44,754 bases of DNA from an uncultured Pelagibacteraceae bacterium. GTDB lineage: Bacteria > Pseudomonadota > Alphaproteobacteria > Pelagibacterales > Pelagibacteraceae. Location of the stretch: NCBI GenBank assembly GCA_902588585.1, contig CACIPQ010000008.1, positions 1-44,754 of the forward strand, written 5' to 3'. A program made the position numbers and the translations under genes. Positions 8,848-18,064 of the stretch are shown piece by piece (positions within the stretch are counted from its first letter, which is position 1; the number at the start of each line of letters is the position of its first letter). Under the pieces are notes generated by a model that saw nothing but the letters and a program-made list of their open reading frames with translations, had not been told where the DNA came from and did no database searches.

Positions 8848-9654
8848 TTATTTTTTAGCTGTCTTACTAGCTTTTTCTTTTTTACTTTTGTCTTCATTCT
8901 TTATTTCTTTTTGGATATTTTTAATTTTTGGTTTTACTTGATTTTCACTCACTTCTTTTTTTGCAATATATTTTTTTGCATCTATAATTGTATCTTTTAA
9001 AACTTCACAATATAAATTTATTGATCTTCTAGCATCATCATTTCCGGGTATAGGATAATTAATTCCTGTTGGATCTGAGTTAGAGTCTAAAATTGCAATT
9101 ATTGGAATGTTTAATTTAATTGCTTCTTTTACTGCGATAGATTCAACGTTTGTATCAATAATGAAAAGCATGTTAGGAACTGTTTTCATTTCAGCTATAC
9201 CGCCTAATGATCTTTTTAATTTATCTCGTTCTCCTGTAAATTTTAAAATTTCTTTTTTTGTAAATCCGATATCTTCTTCTTGAGATAGATCTTTTTCTAA
9301 TTTTTTTAATCTTTTGATAGAATTCTGTATTGTTTTCCAATTAGTCAACATTCCACCTAACCATCTATGATTTACGTAAAATTGATTTGTTTCATTTGCT
9401 ACTTTTAAAACACTTTCTGCAGCTTGTTTTTTTGTAGAAACAATCAAAATTTTTCCACCACTTGAAATACACTTGTGAGCTTCTTGCATGGCGTCTTTGA
9501 TTAAAGTTACTGTTTTGGTTAGATCAATAATATGAATAGAATTTTTTTCACCAAAAATGAATTTTTTCATTTTCGGATTCCATCTTAAAGTTTTGTGTCC
9601 TAAATGAACGCCTGCTTCTAATAATTGTTTTATAGATACGTTTGGTATATTCAT
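8848..9654 (-). CDS. rpsB: RpsB, 30S ribosomal protein S2
   Basis: Binds late at the back of the 30S head-body junction. The protein starts MNIPNVSIKQLLEAGVHLGH and carries the S2 signatures GHKTLRWNPKMKKFIFGEKN, VNHRWLGGMLTNW and GINYPIPGNDDARRSI. At 268 residues it has a Lys-rich C-terminal tail (after about residue 230), common in alphaproteobacteria. It is preceded by a 113-base gap holding a promoter-like sequence and a folded leader (see separate entries). S2 is known to repress its own rpsB-tsf operon in E. coli. Confidence 0.98.
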   Translation of the reverse strand: MNIPNVSIKQLLEAGVHLGHKTLRWNPKMKKFIFGEKNSIHIIDLTKTVTLIKDAMQEAHKCISSGGKILIVSTKKQAAESVLKVANETNQFYVNHRWLGGMLTNWKTIQNSIKRLKKLEKDLSQEEDIGFTKKEILKFTGERDKLKRSLGGIAEMKTVPNMLFIIDTNVESIAVKEAIKLNIPIIAILDSNSDPTGINYPIPGNDDARRSINLYCEVLKDTIIDAKKYIAKKEVSENQVKPKIKNIQKEIKNEDKSKKEKASKTAKK

Positions 9655-9720
9655 AATTTTTCCGGTTAAACCACCACAGCTTTCCTTTCGGACCGGTGGG
9701 CTTTCACCCTAATGCTGTGT
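9655..9720 (-). promoter_or_regulatory. Structured rpsB leader RNA, candidate S2 autoregulatory element
   Basis: The minus-strand 5' UTR of rpsB is unusually GC-rich for this genome and folds compactly. A closing stem pairs CACAGC (9719-9714) with GCTGTG (9680-9675). Inside it are two GNRA hairpins, GGGT-GAAA-GCCC and TCC-GAAA-GGA. The unpaired CCACC (9699-9695) can form a pseudoknot with GGTGG (9675-9671). Alternatively CCGGT (9696-9692) pairs with ACCGG (9666-9662), whose GG and following A form the probable ribosome-binding GGA about 8 bases before ATG. Structured rpsB leaders in Pelagibacter and other alphaproteobacteria have, as I recall, been proposed before; this assignment rests on position and visible pairing. 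Confidence 0.75.
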
Positions 9721-9736
9721 GCGAAATTAAATAGTA

Positions 9737-9763
9737 CTTATAGTTTATTAGAAATAAAATCAA
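9737..9763 (-). promoter_or_regulatory. Candidate promoter for rpsB-tsf operon
   Basis: On the minus strand TTGATT (9763-9758) is followed after 15 bases by TATAAG (9742-9737), directly downstream of the dnaE stop. Transcription would start near 9730, just before the folded rpsB leader. The 15-base spacer is short for a housekeeping promoter, so the -35 assignment is weak; the -10 and its position are better. Confidence 0.45.
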
Positions 9764-9767
9764 GATA

Positions 9768-12700
9768 TTAAAAAGTGATTTTTTTTACATATTCTTTGTT
9801 TTTAATATGGTTAAAGATACCAATATTAAATTTTCTTAGGTTTTTTAATGAAAAGGTGTAAATTTTTGATGTATTTTTAATCTTAATCTCAATCTTTGTA
9901 TTTCCGTCTTCTTTTAATATTGATTGGAGTTCGTTCAAATCGGATTGATTGGCAACCTCTATAGTAACTTTTTCATATTCTTGTTTTGTAAAGTCACCAA
10001 GATTAGTTAGCTTTTTGATGTTTATTCGTCTTGAAAAAGAAGAGTTGTTTGAAGTTTCTTTTTGTAAAGTCAGTATGAAAGAATTGGCTGCTTTAAGATT
10101 TTCTCTATTTGAAACCAATAAATCTGAAAATAAGAATAATTCAAATTCACTTTTTAGATCACTAAATTTTACAATTGCAAAAGGAGTTCCTTTTGAACTT
10201 TTCTTTTCTTGTATAGACATAATGGTGCCGGCCACAATAGCGGTGATTTCTTGACCTTCATTAAAGTTATTAAAAGACACAACTTTCATTTTCTCAAAGT
10301 AGTCTTCATAAGCTTTAAGAGGATGGTCAGACATATAAAATCCTATAGATTGAAATTCATTCATAAGATTCTCGTTTTTAGACAGTGGTTCAATTTTTTC
10401 TAGTTTAAAAATTAATGACTCATCATTTTCGTTATTAGAAAAAAGACTGTTTTGATTACTGGATCTTTCTTCCCAAAGACTTTTGCTTAATTGTATTAAT
10501 CTTGGAATAGATTTTATTATAGAATTTCTATTTGATTCTAGATTATCGAAAGCACCTGCTTTGGATAATCCTTCTAATTGAAGCTTGTTTATATCCTTTG
10601 GATTTACCCTTTTTATAAAATCATTTAACGATTTAAATTTTCCATTTTTTTCCCTCTCTTTAACAACGTTTGATATTGCTTCACGGCCTACACTTTTAAT
10701 TCCTGATAAAGCATAATAAATTTTATTTTTTTCTGGTTTAAAGTCGGCAAAACATTTGTTTATACAAGGTCTTATAACTTCTATATTAAGTCTTTTTAAT
10801 TCCTCAACAAATTCTCTAAGTTTATCTGTGTTTGATATTTCTGTTGTCATTGTTGCGGCTATAAAGTCTTCTTTATAGTAATATTTTAAATACGCAGTTT
10901 GATAAGCAATTAAAGCATATGCTGCTGCATGACTTTTGTTGAAACCGTACTCTGCGAATGGTTTTATTTTTTGAAATATAAATGAAGCAATATCTTTACT
11001 TATTTTGTTTTTAACAGCACCTTTTATAAACTTTTCTTCTTGTTTTTCTAATTCCTTTCTCTTCTTTTTTCCCATTGCTTTTCTTAAAATATCCGCTTCA
11101 CCTGCTGTAAAACCGGCAAGAACCTGTGCTATTTGCATTACTTGTTCTTGATAAATAATAATACCATAAGTTGGTTTAAGAATTTTTTCTAAACTTGCGT
11201 GAATGTAATCAGGTTTTTTTATTCCATTTTTACAGTCATTATAGATTGAAATATTATTCATTGGTCCAGGTCGATATAAAGCAACTAGTGCTATAATATC
11301 TTCAAATTGATTTGGTTTCATTTGTCTCAAAGCTGATCGAACACCTGAGCTTTCTAATTGAAATAATCCGGTTGTTTCACCCGTAGAAAGCATTTTGTAT
11401 ATTTCTTTATCGTTCAAAGGAATTTTACTAATATCCACTTCTATTTTTTTATCTTTCAACATTTGAACTGTCTTATGAATTACGGTTAGAGTGTTTAATC
11501 CTAATATATCAAATTTTACTAACCCGGCATTTTCTGAGGAATGCATATCAAATTGTGTGGAAGGCAAAAGTAAATTAGAGGTAGTATCTTTATATAAAGG
11601 GACCTGATCTGATAATTTTTCTCCAGCTATAACTACGCCAGCTGCATGTGTGGCTAAATTCCTATTCAATCCTTCTAATTTTAAGGATAATTCTATTAAT
11701 TTTTTAACCTTTGGATTATTTTTTTCTTCTTCTTTTATCCTGGGTTCTCTCGAAATAGACTCTTGAAGACTTAATGGTCTTGAGGGATCAAATGGAATCA
11801 TTTTACAAATTTTATCTACGTGTCCATACGGTAAACCAACAACTCTTCCTATATCTCGCAGAGCCATTCTAGCTTTAAGTTTTCCAAAAGTTATTATATG
11901 TGCCACTCCTCCTTTATATTTTGATTTTAAATATTTAAAAACGAGATCCCTTTTTTCTTCACAAAAATCAATATCAAAGTCAGGCATAGAAATTCTATCT
12001 GGATTTAAAAATCTTTCAAAAATTAATCCAAATTCTATTGGATCAAGGTCTGTTATATCTAGAGAATATGCTACCAAAGAACCTGCTCCCGATCCTCTTC
12101 CAGGACCAACTGGAATATTATTTTTTTTTGCCCATTTTATATAGTCAGACACAATTAAGAAATATCCGGCGTAATTCATTTTATTAATAATATCTATTTC
12201 ATGCGATAGTCTTTCTTTATAAATTTTTTCTATTTTAGATTTATCTAAAGATTTATTTTTTTTAAATATAAAATTTTTAAGTCTATTTTCTAAACCAAGT
12301 TTGGATTGAGCCGAAAGTTCTTCTTTCTCTGTTAAATTGCTAGATATTTTTATTGAAGGAAGAATAGGTTCTGATTTTTTTAATTTATAGCTAAATCTAT
12401 ATGGAAAATTATAATTATTCTCAAGCGCCTCTGGTAAATCTTGATATATTTTTCTAATTTCATCTGACGATTTTATATAGTGTTGATCGCTATATTTTTT
12501 TCTATTTTTTTCATCTACATACGTTTTTTCACCAATACAAAGCAAAGCATCATGGGCTTCATACATATCTTTTTCAATATAATAGATTTCCTGTGAAGCT
12601 ATAAGTGGTACTTTAAATTTATTAGATAATTTTATAAAAATGTTTTCAATATTTTTTTCTCCAACATCACCATGTCTTTGTATTTCAAAATAAAAATTAT

Positions 12701-13187
12701 CTAAAAATGTTTTTTTAATATTTGAAACAATTTCTTCCAGTTGCTTTAAATTATTTTTTTTTACCAAATTCGAAAAAAGTGAATCAATTCCACCACTTAA
12801 TACTATAAGATCTTCAGCATTTTTAACGAGATCCTCTATTAAACAGTGTGGAATATCATCGTCTTTGACCTCTAGATAACTTCTAGATGATAGTTTGGTC
12901 AAATTACGATAACCTTTTTCTGTTTTAGCGAAAACTGTTAGTTTTCCTAAAGTATCATAAAATTTAAAATTTATTTGCGATCCAATAATTGGTTGGGTTC
13001 CTGTTTTGCTAATTTCTTCAGAAAACTCTAAGGCACCGCACAAATTGAAGCTATCGCTTAATCCGATAGATTGAATTTTGTTTTCTTTGCAATATTTTGC
13101 TAAATCTTGGATCTTAATAGCACCTTCACAAATAGAATATTGTGTATGTATTTTAAAATGTGTGAAGTTTTTTGGTGCATTATCCAT
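9768..13187 (-). CDS. dnaE: DnaE, DNA polymerase III alpha subunit
   Basis: Catalytic subunit of the replicative polymerase. The 1139 residues show, in order, an N-terminal PHP domain with a degenerate metal site (FKIHTQYSICEGA, about residues 11-23), then the C-family polymerase core with GPGRGSGAGSLVAY (about 361-374). The catalytic aspartates are D403 and D405 in PDFDIDF, and D560 in KFDILGLNTL. A beta-clamp binding pentapeptide QNSLF lies at residues 912-916, followed by an OB-fold (about 978-1050). The start overlaps the lolD stop by 8 bases, so dnaE is read from the long nuo-to-lol transcript or an internal promoter I cannot see. Confidence 0.98.
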   Translation of the reverse strand: MDNAPKNFTHFKIHTQYSICEGAIKIQDLAKYCKENKIQSIGLSDSFNLCGALEFSEEISKTGTQPIIGSQINFKFYDTLGKLTVFAKTEKGYRNLTKLSSRSYLEVKDDDIPHCLIEDLVKNAEDLIVLSGGIDSLFSNLVKKNNLKQLEEIVSNIKKTFLDNFYFEIQRHGDVGEKNIENIFIKLSNKFKVPLIASQEIYYIEKDMYEAHDALLCIGEKTYVDEKNRKKYSDQHYIKSSDEIRKIYQDLPEALENNYNFPYRFSYKLKKSEPILPSIKISSNLTEKEELSAQSKLGLENRLKNFIFKKNKSLDKSKIEKIYKERLSHEIDIINKMNYAGYFLIVSDYIKWAKKNNIPVGPGRGSGAGSLVAYSLDITDLDPIEFGLIFERFLNPDRISMPDFDIDFCEEKRDLVFKYLKSKYKGGVAHIITFGKLKARMALRDIGRVVGLPYGHVDKICKMIPFDPSRPLSLQESISREPRIKEEEKNNPKVKKLIELSLKLEGLNRNLATHAAGVVIAGEKLSDQVPLYKDTTSNLLLPSTQFDMHSSENAGLVKFDILGLNTLTVIHKTVQMLKDKKIEVDISKIPLNDKEIYKMLSTGETTGLFQLESSGVRSALRQMKPNQFEDIIALVALYRPGPMNNISIYNDCKNGIKKPDYIHASLEKILKPTYGIIIYQEQVMQIAQVLAGFTAGEADILRKAMGKKKRKELEKQEEKFIKGAVKNKISKDIASFIFQKIKPFAEYGFNKSHAAAYALIAYQTAYLKYYYKEDFIAATMTTEISNTDKLREFVEELKRLNIEVIRPCINKCFADFKPEKNKIYYALSGIKSVGREAISNVVKEREKNGKFKSLNDFIKRVNPKDINKLQLEGLSKAGAFDNLESNRNSIIKSIPRLIQLSKSLWEERSSNQNSLFSNNENDESLIFKLEKIEPLSKNENLMNEFQSIGFYMSDHPLKAYEDYFEKMKVVSFNNFNEGQEITAIVAGTIMSIQEKKSSKGTPFAIVKFSDLKSEFELFLFSDLLVSNRENLKAANSFILTLQKETSNNSSFSRRINIKKLTNLGDFTKQEYEKVTIEVANQSDLNELQSILKEDGNTKIEIKIKNTSKIYTFSLKNLRKFNIGIFNHIKNKEYVKKITF

Positions 13188-13863
13188 TTACTCTTTTTAT
13201 ATTACCATTGCTCAAGCTTAAAGTATAATCTGCTTTTTTTGCGATTTCTCTATTATGAGTTGCAATTAAAATTATTTTATTTTTTTCTTTTAATTTTAAA
13301 AAATAAGAAAAAACTTCAGCAGAATTTTTATAATCTAGGTTTCCCGTTGGTTCGTCTGCTAAAATAATTTTTGTTTCTGATACCAAAGATCGTGCTATTG
13401 CAACTCTTTGTTGTTCTCCCCCGGATAAGTCTGAAGGAAAATGTTTCAACCTATGACTTAAATTAACTTGTTTTAAAAATTTTTCAGCTTTTTCTATAGC
13501 ATAACTGTAACTTTTATTTCTAATTAATAAAGGTATTGCCACATTTTCGAGTGCAGTAAAATCTGAAAGTAAATTATTATTTTGAAATATAATTGAAACA
13601 TGTTCTCTTATCATTTCATTTTTTTTGTCTTCAGTTAATTCAGAAGTTGATTTACCTAATATAGATATTTTTCCTTTTGTGGGTTTGTCTAATAGGGAAA
13701 GTAAATGCAAAAAAGTAGACTTGCCAGACCCGGAAGGTCCTACAATAGCTATAACTTTTCCTGATTCTAAATTCAAATTCACATTTTTAAGAACCTTTAT
13801 AGTTGAGTTATTGTTTTCAAACTGTTTGTCTAGATTTTCAATTTTGATTAATAATTTACTCAT
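13180..13863 (-). CDS. lolD: LolD, lipoprotein-releasing ABC transporter ATPase
   Basis: ATPase of the inner-membrane transporter that extracts lipoproteins and passes them to the periplasmic carrier LolA. The 227 residues show Walker A GPSGSGKST (residues 42-50), the signature LSGGEQQRVAIARSL (from 146), Walker B ILADEPTGNLD (from about 167) and the H-loop ATHNRE. Similar MacB/FtsE-class ATPases exist, but the adjacent permease with the LolC/E architecture decides the call. It overlaps the permease upstream and dnaE downstream by 8 bases each. Confidence 0.93.
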   Translation of the reverse strand: MSKLLIKIENLDKQFENNNSTIKVLKNVNLNLESGKVIAIVGPSGSGKSTFLHLLSLLDKPTKGKISILGKSTSELTEDKKNEMIREHVSIIFQNNNLLSDFTALENVAIPLLIRNKSYSYAIEKAEKFLKQVNLSHRLKHFPSDLSGGEQQRVAIARSLVSETKIILADEPTGNLDYKNSAEVFSYFLKLKEKNKIILIATHNREIAKKADYTLSLSNGNIKRVNG

Positions 13864-15088
13864 ATTTTAATGCTTTTATTGGTTCAATTTTAGTTACTGC
13901 TAAAGATGGAAATAAAGATGCTAACATTGTAATTACAATAGAAAAAATTGATATCGAAAGAATAGACGATATATTTATTTCACTTGGCATTTCATTTAAA
14001 AAGTAAATATCTTCTGGAAAAATTTGTAAATTTAATGTCGCTGACAAAAACTGCCGAATTTCCTCTATATATATAGAAAATATTATTCCAAATATTACAC
14101 CGACAGTTGTAGCAAAAAAACCTATTAGGAATCCTGTGAGAAAAAAAGATTTAACGATTGATTTTTTTGATAAGCCTAGTGATTTTAAAATAGCTATTTC
14201 TTTTGTTTTATTTTTTATGAGAATTGTAAGTCCAGAAATTATATTGAATGCAGCAACAATTATAATAAGAGTTAATATTAAAAACATTACATTTCTTTCC
14301 ACTTTTAAGGCAGAAAGAAAAGATTTGTTAAGATCTGACCATGAATTAACATAAAAATCAGAGTTCTTGGTCTGTATTTCTTTTTTGTATTTATCAGCAT
14401 TTAATGGATTTTTTAAAAAAATTTCTAAATTAATATCATCGACAGTTTTTTCAAAAAATGAAAGAGAATCTTCCAAGTTAAAAAAAGCAACATTTCTATC
14501 AAATTCATATAAACCACTGCTAAATACAGCAGCAATTTTATAAGAAGATTGTTTTGGTATAGCTCCAAGAAGTGTTGAAACTGATGAGGATGACATGATA
14601 TTAATTTTATCTCCTACAACTACTCCTAGTTCAATTGCAAGCTGTTTTCCTAAAACTATTGTTCCGTCTACAAAGTTAGATAATTTTCCGTCAATAATAT
14701 TTTTTTTAAAAAAATCTATTTTTTCTATTTTATCAGGATCTATACCTCTAATTATAACTCCCTTGGCAGAATCACTCATCATAACAACCGCCTCACCATT
14801 ATATACTTTTATAATTTTAGCTTCTTTGTATTCTTCTTGAAGATTAGAATAAAATTCTTCACTAATATTATTGCTATAAGGCTTTATAGTTATGTGGGAA
14901 TTAAAACCCAAGATTTTTTCAGTAAGCTCAGTTCTAAAACCATTCATTACTGACATGACAATTATCAAGGTAGATACACCAAGCATTATCCCTAGAAAAG
15001 AAAAGATTGAAATAACCTTTAAAAAACCTTCTTTCTTTTTAGGTTTGAGATTTCTCGTTGTTATTAATTTTTCTATAGTGGTAAACAA
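13856..15088 (-). CDS. lolE: LolC/LolE family lipoprotein-releasing permease
   Basis: Membrane subunit of the lipoprotein exporter. The 410 residues have one N-terminal membrane helix (about 25-48), a periplasmic domain of about 210 residues, then a FtsX-like block of three helices with the family motif KTKEIAILKSLGLSKKSIVK near residue 290. The N-terminal MFTTIEKLITTRNLKPKK matches the cytoplasmic start of LolC/E. Only one permease gene is present, so the transporter is probably a homodimer with LolD, as is usual in alphaproteobacteria. It starts 1 base after the proS stop. Confidence 0.9.
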   Translation of the reverse strand: MFTTIEKLITTRNLKPKKKEGFLKVISIFSFLGIMLGVSTLIIVMSVMNGFRTELTEKILGFNSHITIKPYSNNISEEFYSNLQEEYKEAKIIKVYNGEAVVMMSDSAKGVIIRGIDPDKIEKIDFFKKNIIDGKLSNFVDGTIVLGKQLAIELGVVVGDKINIMSSSSVSTLLGAIPKQSSYKIAAVFSSGLYEFDRNVAFFNLEDSLSFFEKTVDDINLEIFLKNPLNADKYKKEIQTKNSDFYVNSWSDLNKSFLSALKVERNVMFLILTLIIIVAAFNIISGLTILIKNKTKEIAILKSLGLSKKSIVKSFFLTGFLIGFFATTVGVIFGIIFSIYIEEIRQFLSATLNLQIFPEDIYFLNEMPSEINISSILSISIFSIVITMLASLFPSLAVTKIEPIKALKYE

Positions 15089-15089
15089 T

Positions 15090-16403
15090 TTAGTTTTTCA
15101 AAAGTTTAATAATTTTATTTAAATCTAACATTTGTGAATCTTTGTCTATCTCTTTAAATTCAAATTGATCTTTTGTTGCTTTTGAGCCTATGATGATTTG
15201 ATAAGGAATTCCAAGCAAATCATGCTTTTTAAATTTGTTTGAAATATTTTCTTCAACATCGTCCAATAATACATCAATACCCTTGATTTTAAGCTCTTCA
15301 TAAATACTATTTGCTTTTTCAAGGTTTGAATTATCATTTTTATTAATAGCTGGAATAATTACAACGTCAAAAGGTGAAACAGATTTTGGCCATTTCATCT
15401 TTTCATTTAAGTACTTTGCTTCAATTATTGCTGCTACTAATCTAGAAACTCCAATTCCGTAGGAGCCCATTTTAACAAAGGTTTTCTTTCCATCCTTTGA
15501 GTCAACAGAACAGTTCATTGCTTTAGAATATTTATCGCCAAAATAAAATATATGGCCAACTTCAATTCCTTTTGTTTGTATTTGATCTCCTTTTTTAACA
15601 TTCTTATCAAAATCTTCTGATTTAAATTTGTCATCCGTAACGGCATAAAATTTGGAAAAATCATCTCTCATTTTCTTTAAAGAAGCTTCATTGTTTTTAT
15701 ATTTATCTATTGGAACATCAAAAATTCTTTTATCTGCAAAAATTTTGCTTTCTCCGGTATCTGCTAAAATTACAAACTCATGTGAAAGATCTCCTCCTAT
15801 TGGGCCGGTATCTGCTTTCATTGGTATAGACTTTAAACCCAATCTCTGAAAGGTTTTTAAATATGCACAAAACATTTTGTTATACGACGAAACTGCGTCA
15901 TTTTCATTTAAATCGAAAGAATAAGCGTCTTTCATATAAAATTCTCTACATCTCATAACACCAAATCTAGGTCTTAATTCATCCCTAAACTTCCATTGTA
16001 TGTGATAAAAAATTTGAGGCAATAATTTGTATGATTTAACACTAGATCTAAATATTTCTGTAATTTGCTCTTCATTTGTTGGTCCATACAACATTTCTCT
16101 TTTCTGTCGATCTGATATTCTAAGCATTTCTTCTCCATAATCATCGTATCTACCACTTTCTTTCCATATATCTGCTGACTGTATGGTTGGCATCAGCATT
16201 TCTTGAGCACCAATATTATTTTGTTCTTCTCTAACGATTTGTTCAATTTTTTTCATGACTTTAAAACCAAGAGGTAACCAAGAATAAATACCTGCTGAAG
16301 ATTGTCTTATCATTCCTGTTCTGAGCATTAACTGGTGTGATTTAATTTTTGCCTCGGCAGGTAAATCTTTAGTTATAGGAATAAATAATTTTGATAATAA
16401 CAT
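15090..16403 (-). CDS. proS: ProS, prolyl-tRNA synthetase (short, alphaproteobacterial/mitochondrial type)
   Basis: Charges tRNA-Pro. Class II motifs are visible: motif 1 region LRTGMIRQSSAGIYSWLPLG, motif 2 FRDELRPRFGVMRCREFYMK, and motif 3 GSYGIGVSRLVAAI. A C-terminal anticodon-binding domain starts at about residue 340 (FDVVIIPAIN). At 437 residues it lacks the large editing insertion found between motifs 2 and 3 in 570-residue bacterial ProS. Misacylated Ala-tRNA-Pro must therefore be cleared in trans, if at all; a free-standing YbaK-like protein is encoded at 44252-44734. The start overlaps the rnj stop by 1 base. Confidence 0.96.
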   Translation of the reverse strand: MLLSKLFIPITKDLPAEAKIKSHQLMLRTGMIRQSSAGIYSWLPLGFKVMKKIEQIVREEQNNIGAQEMLMPTIQSADIWKESGRYDDYGEEMLRISDRQKREMLYGPTNEEQITEIFRSSVKSYKLLPQIFYHIQWKFRDELRPRFGVMRCREFYMKDAYSFDLNENDAVSSYNKMFCAYLKTFQRLGLKSIPMKADTGPIGGDLSHEFVILADTGESKIFADKRIFDVPIDKYKNNEASLKKMRDDFSKFYAVTDDKFKSEDFDKNVKKGDQIQTKGIEVGHIFYFGDKYSKAMNCSVDSKDGKKTFVKMGSYGIGVSRLVAAIIEAKYLNEKMKWPKSVSPFDVVIIPAINKNDNSNLEKANSIYEELKIKGIDVLLDDVEENISNKFKKHDLLGIPYQIIIGSKATKDQFEFKEIDKDSQMLDLNKIIKLLKN

Positions 16404-18064
16404 TATAATCTAGCTATATTTATATTAGTGAAAGGTTTTTTTCCAGTTCTGTCTTTAACCACTTTTCGACAGTTTTGTTTTAGTTGTTCGATTAAATTTT
16501 TTTCCTGATTTTTATTTTTTGCTGAAAAAGTCCTACAAGTATTAAATATCTCATCCTCAACTTCAAAAATAATTTTTTCGTTATTAACATTTTCTGGTAT
16601 ACCTTTGTAGGAAATTACAGGTTTGTTGAGTTTTCCGTTATTACTCAAAATTAGAGTGATTTCCAGATATCCATTTTGTGATAAGCTTCTTCTTTCTTTA
16701 ATAGAAGGTGAATCTTCACCAACACCAATACTTCCATCTAAATACATTCGTCCCGAAGGAGCCTTATCAATTATCTCTGGATTATTTCCAGGAAATATTC
16801 TTATGACGTCTCCATTTTCGACTTGTAAAGCATGTGGTACCTGCATTTCTTTTGCAAATTTTATATGTTCGTTCATGTGCCTGTGTTCACCATGAACTGG
16901 TATTATAGAATTTGGTTTTACCCAATTGTACATATCTTTTAAATCCTCTCGATTAGGATGTCCAGAGACATGTACGAAATCTGTTTCTTCGGTAATAATC
17001 TCAATATCTTGTTTTACAATGTCGTTATGAAGTGAATATAATTTTTTTTCATTTCCTGGAATAATTTTAGAAGAAAAAATAATTGTATCTCCTTTTTCAA
17101 CAAAAACATCAGGATGAATTCCCTTTATAATTCTTTTCATAGCGCCCATTGGTTCTCCCTGGCTACCGGTGCATAAATAAACAATTTTTTCTCTGGGAAT
17201 TTTTTTTGCATCTCTTGGGTCGATTGGATCTTTTATATTTTGTAAATAACCACATTGTCTTGCGGCTTTAAAAATTCTGTTCATTGAACGCCCGACTAAT
17301 GAAATTTTACGATTTGTTTTTTCTGCGCAATAAAAAATACTTTCCATTCTTGCTACATTAGAAGCAAATGACGTAACAATAATACGTTTAGATTTTAATG
17401 ACATAATTTTTAAAAGACTGTCTCTAACGTCTGATTCTGATCCTGCTCTTCCTGGACTAAATACATTGGTTGAGTCACAAATCATTGCTAAAACCTTTTC
17501 GTTTCCAATTTCTTTAAGTTTTTTTTCATTAATTTTATCTCCAATTAGAGGATTTGGATCAACTTTCCAGTCCCCTGTGTGTAGTATAGTTCCTGCTGGA
17601 GTTTTTATGCTTAAACCGTTTGGTTCTAAAATTGAGTGAGTCAAAGTAACAAAATCAATGCTGAACGGGCCCAATTTAATATGTCCATTTAACTTAACAA
17701 TCTTTAAATTTTTTTTTATATCTATTTTTTTTTCTTTAAATTTTTCTGCTATCAAAACCGCCGTGAATGGAGTTGCATAAATATTACAATTTAGGTCAGG
17801 CCAAATATGTGCTATAGCCCCGATATGATCCTCATGTGCATGGGTCAAAACAATTCCTAACAGATCATGTTTCTTGTCAATTATATATCCAGGATCAGGA
17901 TAAATTAAATCAATGCCAGGTATAGAGTCGTCAGCAAAAGTAACTCCTGTATCTACGATAATCCATTTTTGATTAGTTTCATTTCCGTATGCAAATAAAT
18001 TCATATTCATACCAATTTCTCCAGATCCTCCTAACGGACAAAAAATAAGTTCTTCTTTGCTCAT
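16403..18064 (-). CDS. rnj: Ribonuclease J (beta-CASP metallo-beta-lactamase family)
   Basis: RNA-degrading and maturing nuclease with endonuclease and 5'-exonuclease activity in studied members. The 553 residues start with LIFCPLGGSGEIGMN and carry the metal motif HAHEDH (His75, His77, Asp79, His80). The beta-CASP segment includes DSTN, LCTGSQGEPMGAM and VSGHPNREDL. A C-terminal domain follows. The length and the order birA-coaX-rnj-proS match other alphaproteobacteria, where RNase J is commonly found. It overlaps coaX by 4 bases. Confidence 0.94.
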   Translation of the reverse strand: MSKEELIFCPLGGSGEIGMNMNLFAYGNETNQKWIIVDTGVTFADDSIPGIDLIYPDPGYIIDKKHDLLGIVLTHAHEDHIGAIAHIWPDLNCNIYATPFTAVLIAEKFKEKKIDIKKNLKIVKLNGHIKLGPFSIDFVTLTHSILEPNGLSIKTPAGTILHTGDWKVDPNPLIGDKINEKKLKEIGNEKVLAMICDSTNVFSPGRAGSESDVRDSLLKIMSLKSKRIIVTSFASNVARMESIFYCAEKTNRKISLVGRSMNRIFKAARQCGYLQNIKDPIDPRDAKKIPREKIVYLCTGSQGEPMGAMKRIIKGIHPDVFVEKGDTIIFSSKIIPGNEKKLYSLHNDIVKQDIEIITEETDFVHVSGHPNREDLKDMYNWVKPNSIIPVHGEHRHMNEHIKFAKEMQVPHALQVENGDVIRIFPGNNPEIIDKAPSGRMYLDGSIGVGEDSPSIKERRSLSQNGYLEITLILSNNGKLNKPVISYKGIPENVNNEKIIFEVEDEIFNTCRTFSAKNKNQEKNLIEQLKQNCRKVVKDRTGKKPFTNINIARL

